A stretch of 9,172 nucleotides of DNA from Bacteroidota bacterium (GTDB lineage: Bacteria > Bacteroidota > Bacteroidia > Chitinophagales > Chitinophagaceae): NCBI GenBank assembly GCA_947441205.1, contig CANETM010000055.1:1-9172 (forward strand). The letters run 5' to 3'. Positions 1 to 6,461 of the stretch are shown piece after piece. Numbering within the stretch: the stretch's first letter is position 1; each line of letters starts with the position of its first letter. Made by a program: the position numbers and the translations under genes. A model generated the notes under the pieces. The model was not told the origin of the DNA. It worked only from the letters and a program-made list of their open reading frames with translations, and did not search any database.

Positions 1-157
1 AACTGATATTCAAGACCTTAACTATATTGAAGTTGTAGGATTAAAAGTAGGGGATGAGGTAATTACGGGTCCATATAGTACTGTGAGTAAGTTATTAAAA
101 GATGGAAGTTTAGTAAAAGTGGTGACAAAGGATAAATTATATGAAGAGAAAAAATAG
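1..157 (+). CDS. C-terminal end of an efflux RND periplasmic adaptor (HlyD/MacA-like), partial
   Basis: Only the last 51 codons are present, read in the frame starting at base 2 and ending at TAG 155-157; the start lies left of the window. The visible peptide contains IEVVGLKVGDEVITGPY followed by a run of the type SKLLKDGSLVKVV. That is the usual C-terminal membrane-proximal strand region of MacA/HlyD-type membrane fusion proteins in Bacteroidota. Such proteins link an inner-membrane ABC or RND pump to an outer-membrane channel. The tail is short and lysine/glutamate-rich. An intrinsic terminator follows 18 bp after the stop, so this is probably the last gene of its transcript. The pump type cannot be decided from this fragment. 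Confidence 0.7.
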   Translation, partial: TDIQDLNYIEVVGLKVGDEVITGPYSTVSKLLKDGSLVKVVTKDKLYEEKK

Positions 158-175
158 AGAATCATAAATAAGCTG

Positions 176-214
176 AAAAGGGAGTGTACTTAATTGATAC
201 ACTCCCTTTTTTTT
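176..214 (+). terminator. Strong intrinsic terminator after the adaptor gene
   Basis: A perfect 13-bp stem (176-188 with 198-210) closes a 9-nt loop (189-197) and runs into eight T residues (207-214). The stem core is GGGAGTGTA paired with TACACTCCC. It ends transcription of the adaptor gene. The left arm begins with AAAA opposite the T tract, so the hairpin could also work, less well, for the opposite strand. The gpsA promoter box starts only 7 bp after the T tract. Confidence 0.93.
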
Positions 215-221
215 GATTTCG

Positions 222-229
222 TATCTTTG
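222..229 (+). promoter_or_regulatory. Bacteroidota-type -7 box for gpsA
   Basis: TATCTTTG is an exact match to the Bacteroidota -7 consensus TAnnTTTG. It ends 4 bp before the gpsA ATG (234), so transcription should begin at or next to the start codon. I see no clear -33 TTG element at the usual spacing; the nearest TTG lies inside the terminator hairpin and is too far away. Confidence 0.6.
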
Positions 230-233
230 CAAT

Positions 234-1247
234 ATGAGTATACAAACTATTGGAATTATTGGAAGTGGAAGCTGGGCAACAGCCATTGCTAAAATGGTGA
301 CAGATAATGGGCATAATATTAATTGGTGGGTGAGACAAGCTGAGAATATCCATTATTTTCAAAAGCGTCACCACAACCCACAATATTTAAGGAATGCTTA
401 TTTTGATGTATCAAAAATTCAGTTTTCTGAGGATGTAAAAAAAGTGGTAGCTGCATCAGATATTATTGTAATAGCAGTTCCTTCCATATATGTTGAAAAT
501 TCTTTGCTGGGTTTGGATGCCAATTTATTAAAAGGTAAAAAAGTAGTATCTGCGGTGAAGGGTGTAATTCCTAAATTGAACATTTTATTAAATCAATATC
601 TTGCCGCAAAATTTGAATTCCCTTTAAGTGATTATTATACTTTACTAGGGCCTAGTCATGCTGAAGAAGTGGCTGCCGAGCAATTATCTTACTTAACCTT
701 TTCAGGAATTAATTTGGAAAGCACAAATCAAATAGCGGCTCATTTTAAAAATGAATATATTAATACGGTAGTTAATAATGATATACATGGCGTTCAATAT
801 GCAAGTATTGTAAAAAATATATTTGCATTAGGGGCTGGGATAGCTCACGGATTGGAATATGGCGATAATTTTTTAAGTGTATATATTGCTAATGCTGCAA
901 ATGAAATGCAACAACTACTTGCAGCCATCATGGTTCAAAATAGGCAAGAAACAGATAAAGTTAATTATGCGGCTTCTGTATATTTAGGGGATTTATTAGT
1001 TACATGCTATTCATTGCATAGTCGAAACCGAACTTTTGGAAACATGATTGGAAAAGGATATTCTGTTCGTGCAGCCGAGTTGGAAATGAATATGGTTGCC
1101 GAAGGATATAATGCATGTAAATGTATTGTTGCCATCAATGAAAAATTGAAAGCGCCAATCCCCATCATTGATGCAATTTATAAAGTACTATGGGAGGGAG
1201 TAGATCCTAAAAAGGCATTCAAGGAAATTGAGCAAATATTAATTTAG
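234..1247 (+). CDS. gpsA: Glycerol-3-phosphate dehydrogenase [NAD(P)+]
   Basis: This 337-residue protein is the usual size for GpsA, the cytosolic enzyme that reduces dihydroxyacetone phosphate to sn-glycerol 3-phosphate for phospholipid synthesis. The N-terminal Rossmann motif GSGSWATA (residues 10-17) binds NAD(P)H. Other family landmarks are SAVKGV, GPSHAEEV (139-146), the helix VKNIFALGAGIAHGLEYGDN with the presumed catalytic Lys194, and SRNRTFG (263-269), part of the substrate-binding signature. I chose ATG 234 because the Rossmann strand begins a few residues later; an upstream TTG in the same frame lies inside the terminator T tract. The gene is monocistronic: a terminator lies in front, and the convergent hemW overlaps its stop by 4 bp. 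No Shine-Dalgarno sequence is visible. Confidence 0.96.
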   Translation: MSIQTIGIIGSGSWATAIAKMVTDNGHNINWWVRQAENIHYFQKRHHNPQYLRNAYFDVSKIQFSEDVKKVVAASDIIVIAVPSIYVENSLLGLDANLLKGKKVVSAVKGVIPKLNILLNQYLAAKFEFPLSDYYTLLGPSHAEEVAAEQLSYLTFSGINLESTNQIAAHFKNEYINTVVNNDIHGVQYASIVKNIFALGAGIAHGLEYGDNFLSVYIANAANEMQQLLAAIMVQNRQETDKVNYAASVYLGDLLVTCYSLHSRNRTFGNMIGKGYSVRAAELEMNMVAEGYNACKCIVAINEKLKAPIPIIDAIYKVLWEGVDPKKAFKEIEQILI

Positions 1248-2371
1248 CTAGTTATAAAAAATTCACTTGCAATTCCATCGGCAAGGAACCTTGAATTTTT
1301 GGAAATTGCAAAACCAAGTTCATTATTTTGAAGTTGATTACTATTTTTGAATTGATCCTTAACAAGTAAGGTGTGTTTAAGGTAGGCTTCACCAAAGCGG
1401 TCTTGTATTTCTTGAAAATTAACACCTGCTAATAGCCTCAGTGATATCATCATATATTCATTGTAGCGTGTTGCTGTTTCTAATTTTTCAATTTCAAAAG
1501 GGACTACGCCGTTATTTATATTTTGAATATATAAATGGTTGTTAGCAATATTCCATTGTCTAGCATTAATATTATAGGAGTGTGCAGAAGGCCCCAAGCC
1601 TAAATAGGGGACACCTTTCCAATAATTACTATTGTGTTTACTTTGATGGCCTTGCTTTGCAAAATTTGAAATCTCATAATGTTCAAATCCATTTTTTTCT
1701 AATTGTTCAACAATTATTTCGAAATGTTCAGCTTGTTTATTTGCATCTATATCATCTATTTTCTTTTCTTTTATTAAATGATATAAAGCAGTTTTTTCTT
1801 CTACGGTTAATGCATAACAGGAAACATGTGGGATTTGATAATTATTAAGTATTTCAATATCATTTATGAGCGCTTCATTTGATAAATGAGGGGTACCATA
1901 AATCAGGTCGATGCTTAAATTATCAATACCAGCTTCTAAAGCAATTTCAATGGACTGATGTGATTGCATTGTATTATGCGCTCTATTCATCCAGATTAGG
2001 GCATTGTCCTGAAAACTTTGTATGCCAATACTTAATCTGTTGATACCTTGTCCATACCACATTTTAGTTTTTTCAATATTGATATCGTCGGGGTTGGCTT
2101 CCAATGTTAATTCAATATTTGATGATATACTATAATTTGAATGAATAGCTTTTATGATTTTATTAAGCTGGGTTTCATTTAATAAGGAAGGTGTTCCGCC
2201 ACCGAAATAAATGGTTTCAATTGGTTGACTTAAATAATTTTGTTGCAATGATACTTCTTTAACAAGGGCATCTACAAAGTCGTTTATGTGTTCAATTTGT
2301 GTTGAAAAATGAAAATTGCAATAATGACAGGCTTTTTTACAAAATGGAATATGAATATATATACCTGACAT
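1244..2371 (-). CDS. hemW: HemW-type radical SAM heme chaperone (formerly 'oxygen-independent coproporphyrinogen III oxidase-like')
   Basis: This is a 375-residue radical SAM protein. The [4Fe-4S] motif is C11-x3-C15-x2-C18 followed by N-F, and the SAM-binding glycine motif is FGGGTPS (56-62). ANPDD (92-96), RLSIGIQSF (112-120), YEISNFA (232-238) and GLGPSAHS (258-265) complete the HemW pattern. The length (about 375, against about 450 for true HemN) and the lack of the long HemN N-terminal extension favour HemW. HemW binds heme and is thought to insert it into respiratory enzymes rather than decarboxylate coproporphyrinogen. The start is ATG at 2369-2371, as the radical SAM strand begins at residue 4. 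The stop overlaps the gpsA stop. The gene is divergent from the DUF4271-hemD operon, which keeps two heme-related genes close together. Confidence 0.93.
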   Translation of the reverse strand: MSGIYIHIPFCKKACHYCNFHFSTQIEHINDFVDALVKEVSLQQNYLSQPIETIYFGGGTPSLLNETQLNKIIKAIHSNYSISSNIELTLEANPDDINIEKTKMWYGQGINRLSIGIQSFQDNALIWMNRAHNTMQSHQSIEIALEAGIDNLSIDLIYGTPHLSNEALINDIEILNNYQIPHVSCYALTVEEKTALYHLIKEKKIDDIDANKQAEHFEIIVEQLEKNGFEHYEISNFAKQGHQSKHNSNYWKGVPYLGLGPSAHSYNINARQWNIANNHLYIQNINNGVVPFEIEKLETATRYNEYMMISLRLLAGVNFQEIQDRFGEAYLKHTLLVKDQFKNSNQLQNNELGFAISKNSRFLADGIASEFFITS

Positions 2372-2387
2372 AGTAATGTTTGTGCAA

Positions 2388-2395
2388 CAAAGCTA
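2388..2395 (-). promoter_or_regulatory. Bacteroidota-type -7 box for hemW
   Basis: Read on the minus strand this is TAGCTTTG, an exact match to TAnnTTTG. It ends 16 nt before the hemW ATG, predicting a leader of roughly ten bases. No convincing -33 TTG is visible upstream. It lies back to back with the box of the divergent DUF4271 gene, 32 bp away. Confidence 0.5.
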
Positions 2396-2427
2396 CTTAT
2401 TAGTTACTAATTCTGAGTGAGTATACT

Positions 2428-2435
2428 TATTTTTG
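2428..2435 (+). promoter_or_regulatory. Bacteroidota-type -7 box for the DUF4271-hemD operon
   Basis: TATTTTTG matches TAnnTTTG and ends 5 bp before the chosen ATG at 2441, again predicting an almost leaderless mRNA. A second, overlapping ATG at 2437 opens only a six-codon frame. No -33 TTG is seen at the expected distance. Confidence 0.5.
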
Positions 2436-2440
2436 CATGA

Positions 2441-3457
2441 ATGACATCAAATATTAAATACGGTTTAATTGGTTTTATTTGCCTATTTGTGGTCACCTCA
2501 TATGGGCAAAATGATACAAAACTAGTTCCAATAGATACTACAAATTTGATGGTGGATAGTACTTTGAAAAAAGATACTTTGTGGTTAAAGTATATTCCAG
2601 TTGTTCCCATTAGCTACTTAAAAACGGACGCTTGGTATTTACAAACAATGCATACAAATGCATCAGATACAAACATTAATGTATTAGATGATTATCAAAA
2701 TTATTTTGCTCAAAAAAGTAATGCATTCCAATTATATTTTGCAAATAGTTTTAAAGTAAAAGGAGCTCAAATTATTTACAAAGTTGAACAGCGCTATTCA
2801 TTGCCCGATAAGGATATTCTTTTTTACCTGATTGTTTTCATCATATTGGTATATGGTATTATAAATAATTTATACCCACAATATTATCCTAAACTGTTTA
2901 GTCAGTTTAGTCAATCCTCTTTAAGGATGTTACAAAATAGAGAGCAATTGGTTCAAAACACTTTCGCCTCTTTTGCGTCGAACATAAATTTTATTTTAAG
3001 TGTTTCTTTAATGTCTACTTTGCTTATTTTTAAGCAACATCTATTACCAATATCATTTTGGCAGGTTTATTTTTATATATGTGTTTTTTTCATTGTTTTG
3101 TATTTGTGTAAGTATGTTACTTTACAATTAGTAGGTTATATATTTAATACTAAGGACCTAATTGGCACCTATATATTTGTAGTTTTTATGGTTAATAAGG
3201 TACTAGGTATATTATTAATACCTTTTATTTTGCTACTCGCTTTTTCAAGGCCTACATTTAATTCATTTTCAATAATCGGCGCTGCCATTTTGACCCTATT
3301 GTTATTTTTATACCGATATTTATTTTCATTAACGTCTGTTAGGAACAAATTACATATATCTTCCTTTCATTTTTTTCTTTACCTTTGTGCATTCGAAATA
3401 TTGCCTCTTTTGATTTTGTATAAATTTATTGTACAATTTTTCGGAGGAACTTATTAA
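2441..3457 (+). CDS. DUF4271 family polytopic membrane protein of unknown function
   Basis: This 338-residue protein has an N-terminal Sec signal (residues 1-22, hydrophobic core GLIGFICLFVVTS, likely cleaved near SYG-Q). An extracytoplasmic stretch of about 100 residues follows, then about six to seven membrane segments, roughly at 126-145, 183-198, 207-224, 242-268 (possibly two), 274-292 and 309-330. The final segment, FHFFLYLCAFEILPL, fits the conserved end of the Bacteroidota DUF4271 family; I assign the family from this pattern and from its position before hemD. No enzymatic motif is visible. It is the first gene of a + strand operon, 16 bp ahead of hemD, and divergent from hemW. The sandwich between two heme-related genes hints at a link to tetrapyrrole or membrane heme metabolism, but that is inference only. 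The start at 2441 places the signal peptide at the N-terminus. Confidence 0.85.
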   Translation: MTSNIKYGLIGFICLFVVTSYGQNDTKLVPIDTTNLMVDSTLKKDTLWLKYIPVVPISYLKTDAWYLQTMHTNASDTNINVLDDYQNYFAQKSNAFQLYFANSFKVKGAQIIYKVEQRYSLPDKDILFYLIVFIILVYGIINNLYPQYYPKLFSQFSQSSLRMLQNREQLVQNTFASFASNINFILSVSLMSTLLIFKQHLLPISFWQVYFYICVFFIVLYLCKYVTLQLVGYIFNTKDLIGTYIFVVFMVNKVLGILLIPFILLLAFSRPTFNSFSIIGAAILTLLLFLYRYLFSLTSVRNKLHISSFHFFLYLCAFEILPLLILYKFIVQFFGGTY

Positions 3458-3473
3458 AGTTGAAAAGTGTAAA

Positions 3474-4277
3474 ATGGCAAAAGATACCAGTGTAGAAAAA
3501 AAAGCGGCGACTAGTAAGTCCATTAAAAAGATTCTTATTTCACAAGCTAAACCCGAAAGTGAAAGGTCTCCTTATTTTGACTTGGCTACTAAGTATAAAG
3601 TTGAATTGCATTTTCATCCTTTAATTGAATTGGTGTCAATTCCAGCAAAGGAATTTAGGAAAACAAAAATTGAGATCGCAACTTATTCAGCTGTTATATT
3701 CACCTCCAAAAATGCGATTGATCATTTTTTTAGAACCTGTGATGATCTAAAGGTTAATGTAAGCCAGGAAACAAAATATTTTTGTATCACAGAATCAGTT
3801 GCGCTTTACTTGCAGAAATTCATAATGTATAGAAAGCGTAAAGTTTTCTTTGGTGCCGATGGGTCAAATAAAAAATTATTTGATGTATTAAACAAACATA
3901 AAGCAACTGAACGTTTTTTATATGTTTGTAGTGAAAACCAACAAGATAATGAAATTGTAAATTGGTTAAAGGACCATAATTGTACATATGATTTAGCCTA
4001 TATGTACCGTTCGGTAAGTAGTGATTTAAAAATGGTTTTTGACAAACATGATTTTGATGTTATTTGTTTATTTACGCCAAGTGGTTTAAGAAGTTTATAT
4101 GAAAACAAACCTAAGTTTGTTCAAAATGGAACTGCCATTTGTGCTTTTGGCTCCAATACTTGTAAGGCCGTGGAGGATGCAGGTCTTACATTACATATCA
4201 AAGTACCAAGCCCACAAACCCCAAGTATGATTGCTGGCTTAAATCTATATTTAAGTCAATTAAGCAAAAAGAAATAA
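3474..4277 (+). CDS. hemD: Uroporphyrinogen-III synthase
   Basis: This 267-residue HemD cyclises hydroxymethylbilane to uroporphyrinogen III, the branch-point precursor of heme, siroheme and cobalamin. HemD-type landmarks are visible in both lobes: FTSKNAIDHFF (from F76) in the first, and LFTPSGLRSL (F200-T-P-S), AFGSNTCKAV and a terminal TPSMIAGL in the second. HemD sequences diverge strongly, but ISQAKPESERSPYFDL (22-37), YFCITESVALYLQKF and the YRKRKVFFG stretch closely resemble the Bacteroidota form. I chose ATG 3474 (MAKDTS); a TTG at 3429 in the same frame would overlap the preceding gene and adds nothing family-like. The first 16 residues are lysine-rich and probably disordered. The gene is cotranscribed with the DUF4271 gene upstream and the YyaL-type gene 10 bp downstream. 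Confidence 0.88.
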   Translation: MAKDTSVEKKAATSKSIKKILISQAKPESERSPYFDLATKYKVELHFHPLIELVSIPAKEFRKTKIEIATYSAVIFTSKNAIDHFFRTCDDLKVNVSQETKYFCITESVALYLQKFIMYRKRKVFFGADGSNKKLFDVLNKHKATERFLYVCSENQQDNEIVNWLKDHNCTYDLAYMYRSVSSDLKMVFDKHDFDVICLFTPSGLRSLYENKPKFVQNGTAICAFGSNTCKAVEDAGLTLHIKVPSPQTPSMIAGLNLYLSQLSKKK

Positions 4278-4287
4278 TTTGCATTCC

Positions 4288-6330
4288 ATGAATGCAAATT
4301 CCAAATACACCAACGAACTTATAAAGGAGACAAGTCCATACTTGCTCCAGCATGCCCACAACCCAGTTAATTGGAAGGCATGGTCTTCCTCTATTTTTAC
4401 TTTAGCCGAACAAGAAAATAAACCTATTTTATTAAGTATAGGATATGCAGCCTGTCATTGGTGTCATGTCATGGAGCGTGAAAGTTTTGAATCTGAGGAG
4501 GTGGCTGAATATATGAATGCACATTTTATTAATGTTAAAGTGGATAGAGAGGAGCGCCCTGATGTAGATCATTTATACATGGAAGCCTTACAAGCCATGA
4601 CAGGTTCGGGTGGTTGGCCCCTAAATATTTTTTTATTACCAAATGGGAAACCATTTTATGGGGGCACTTATTTCCCACCGCAAGCAATACAAAATAGAGC
4701 TTCCTGGATGGATGTCTTAAAAGGGGTACATCATGCTTATGAAAATAATTATGATAAGATTCAGGAACAGGCAACACATTTATCAAATCATTTAATAGGA
4801 AGCAATATAAAAAGCGCTGCTGAAAATAATGATTTGACCAATACAACTATTGCAAGCAAGGATGAAATTGAAATTATTGCCAATAGAATTATGCAAAATG
4901 CCGATAAGCAATGGGGAGGATTTGGGAATGCACCTAAATTTCCTCAAACTTTTTCATTACAAATGTTATTAAGGCATTATTTTATTTCCAAGGATGCCAA
5001 TTCATTACAGCATGTAACTTTATCATTGGACCGTATGATTCAAGGTGGTATATACGACCATTTAGGTGGGGGTTTTTCAAGATATAGCACGGATAGTCAA
5101 TGGCAAGCTCCACATTTTGAAAAAATGCTTTATGATAATGCCCTTTTACTAAGTATTTTGTCGGAAGCTTATCAGGTTACAAAAAAAGAGTCTTATAAAA
5201 TCGTAATTCAACAAACAATTCATTTTTTATATAAGGAGTTATCAAATGAACAAGGTGTATTTTATGCTGCATTGGATGCTGATAGCGAAGGAGTAGAGGG
5301 CAAATTTTATACATGGGATTTTGAAAGCTTACAATCCATAATTCCTAAAAATAAGTTTGACAATTTTTGTACATATTATCAAATTAGGAAAGACGGTAAT
5401 TGGGAACATACCAATATTTTATGGACCCAAAATAATTTTTTAGAAAGCGAAACAAGTGAATTTAAAGACATTAAGAAATTACTTTTAGCTGAACGTAACA
5501 AAAGAATAAGGCCTTCAACTGATCACAAAATTATTTTGTCATGGAATTGTTTAATGATTACCGCTTTGTGTAAAGCGGCTTTAGCATTGAGTGATAAGGA
5601 TCTTGTTGAAAAAGCAGTTGAGGCAATGGGCTGGATTGAAAAAAACATGTATCAGGAGGATGAAAAGTATTTTTATCATGTTCAAACAAGTGGTGTTAAT
5701 AGCAACTTTGCTTTCTTAGATGACTATGCTAGTTTAATTCAGGCATATATTCATTTACAAGAAGTTACCGGAGACACAACCTATTTGTACAAAGCAAAAC
5801 AGTGGACTGAATATGTGCAAGTACATTTCCTAGATGATGAAAAAGTGTTTTATTATTTCACACCATCCTATCAAAAGGATTTAGTTATTCGAAAAAAAGA
5901 AAATTATGATGGGGCGCAACCAAGTGGAAATGCATTGATGTCATACAATTTGTTGTATTTATCTAATATGTTTAATGAGTCAAATTGGGCTCAACAGGCG
6001 CAGCAAATGATTTTTGTTATGCGTAAAATGATACTACAATACCCATCTTCATTTAGCATATGGGCTCAAAGTTTTACCCTGATTGCGATGGGCTTCACAG
6101 AACTTGTGAGTATAGGGGCTAAGGCTAAAAACGACATTTTACCCCTTTTCTCCTCCTTTTTACCCTTTAAAATGGTTTTATTTACATCCCTACTTGATGA
6201 TAACATATGCTTAACATATGGTAAGAAAATAGTTGATAATCAATACTTTATATGCCAAAATGGAAATTGTTTAGCCCCTTTTTCTAACCACAACGATTTT
6301 TTAACAAAAATCAATCAACTAAATTCTTAA
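4288..6330 (+). CDS. YyaL/SSP411 (spermatogenesis-associated protein 20-like) thioredoxin-fold protein
   Basis: At 680 residues this has full family length. The N-terminal DUF255 thioredoxin-like domain (about 1-165) opens with SPYLLQHAHNPVNW, carries the redox-type motif C56-H-W-C59 and continues with VDREERPDVD and GGWPLNIFLLP (108-118). The larger C-terminal part is an (alpha/alpha)6-barrel of the six-hairpin glycosidase type, with GGFGNAPKFP, GGIYDHLGGGF (253-263), PHFEKMLYDNA (275-285), DADSEGVEGKFY (330-341) and PSGNAL. The exact reaction of the family is not established, and no signal peptide is present, so it is probably cytosolic. One small departure is SWNC where relatives usually have SWNG. 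ATG 4288 is chosen over a TTG three codons upstream. It is the third gene of the DUF4271-hemD operon. Confidence 0.92.
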   Translation: MNANSKYTNELIKETSPYLLQHAHNPVNWKAWSSSIFTLAEQENKPILLSIGYAACHWCHVMERESFESEEVAEYMNAHFINVKVDREERPDVDHLYMEALQAMTGSGGWPLNIFLLPNGKPFYGGTYFPPQAIQNRASWMDVLKGVHHAYENNYDKIQEQATHLSNHLIGSNIKSAAENNDLTNTTIASKDEIEIIANRIMQNADKQWGGFGNAPKFPQTFSLQMLLRHYFISKDANSLQHVTLSLDRMIQGGIYDHLGGGFSRYSTDSQWQAPHFEKMLYDNALLLSILSEAYQVTKKESYKIVIQQTIHFLYKELSNEQGVFYAALDADSEGVEGKFYTWDFESLQSIIPKNKFDNFCTYYQIRKDGNWEHTNILWTQNNFLESETSEFKDIKKLLLAERNKRIRPSTDHKIILSWNCLMITALCKAALALSDKDLVEKAVEAMGWIEKNMYQEDEKYFYHVQTSGVNSNFAFLDDYASLIQAYIHLQEVTGDTTYLYKAKQWTEYVQVHFLDDEKVFYYFTPSYQKDLVIRKKENYDGAQPSGNALMSYNLLYLSNMFNESNWAQQAQQMIFVMRKMILQYPSSFSIWAQSFTLIAMGFTELVSIGAKAKNDILPLFSSFLPFKMVLFTSLLDDNICLTYGKKIVDNQYFICQNGNCLAPFSNHNDFLTKINQLNS

Positions 6331-6420
6331 TTTGCATCCGAGAAAAGGCTTAAATTTATTAACTTTATCCCTACTTTCAAGAGTAAGTGCATAAAATGTA
6401 TAAAAATAAATTTAAATATT

Positions 6421-6447
6421 ACGAATATTGGCATGTCCAATATTTGT
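6421..6447. repeat. Inverted repeat in the gldK leader (possible operator or 5'-UTR hairpin)
   Basis: The arms AATATTGG (6424-6431) and CCAATATT (6437-6444) are a perfect 8-bp match around the 5-nt spacer CATGT. They extend outward through a G.T pair and two more pairs (ACG with TGT) to 11 positions. No T tract follows on either strand, so it is not an intrinsic terminator. The right arm overlaps AATATTTG (6439-6446), one base off the TAnnTTTG -7 consensus, and lies 14 bp before the gldK start. That placement suits a repressor operator or a leader hairpin. It sits in the 131-bp gap 6331-6461, which otherwise shows only AT-rich sequence and a weak TAACTTTA near 6360. Confidence 0.5.
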
Positions 6448-6461
6448 TCTAAAAAATAATT

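Noticed and set aside
213..233. Upstream TTG start adding seven residues to GpsA
   Set aside because: The TTG lies in the terminator T tract and the extra codons cover the -7 promoter box; ATG 234 gives the normal GpsA N-terminus.
162..383. Minus-strand 73-codon frame over the gpsA start
   Set aside because: It lies across the terminator and the conserved gpsA N-terminus, and its protein has no recognisable features.
1582..1848. Plus-strand 88-codon frame inside hemW
   Set aside because: It is a shadow of hemW coding sequence, low in complexity and unlike any family I know.
2407..2610. Minus-strand 67-codon frame over the DUF4271 start
   Set aside because: It overlaps the signal-peptide region of a well-supported gene and the divergent promoter region.
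3442..3448. GGAGGA looking like a Shine-Dalgarno site before hemD
   Set aside because: It encodes the final Gly-Gly of the DUF4271 protein and is about 25 bases from the hemD ATG, too far for a ribosome binding site; Bacteroidota rarely use Shine-Dalgarno pairing.
3429..3473. Upstream TTG start for HemD overlapping the DUF4271 gene
   Set aside because: It would add 15 residues with no family resemblance and overlap the preceding gene by 29 bases; ATG 3474 fits the family start and the gap.
4275..4281. TAATTTG at the end of hemD as a promoter box for the YyaL-type gene
   Set aside because: It is one base short of TAnnTTTG spacing, and the 10-bp gap argues for cotranscription.
4535..4846. Minus-strand 103-codon frame inside the YyaL-type gene
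   Set aside because: It is antisense to the conserved thioredoxin-like domain and has no family signature.
6351..6372. TTAA-based dyad in the gap before gldK as a terminator
   Set aside because: The possible stem is about four AT pairs with no T tract; it would not terminate transcription.
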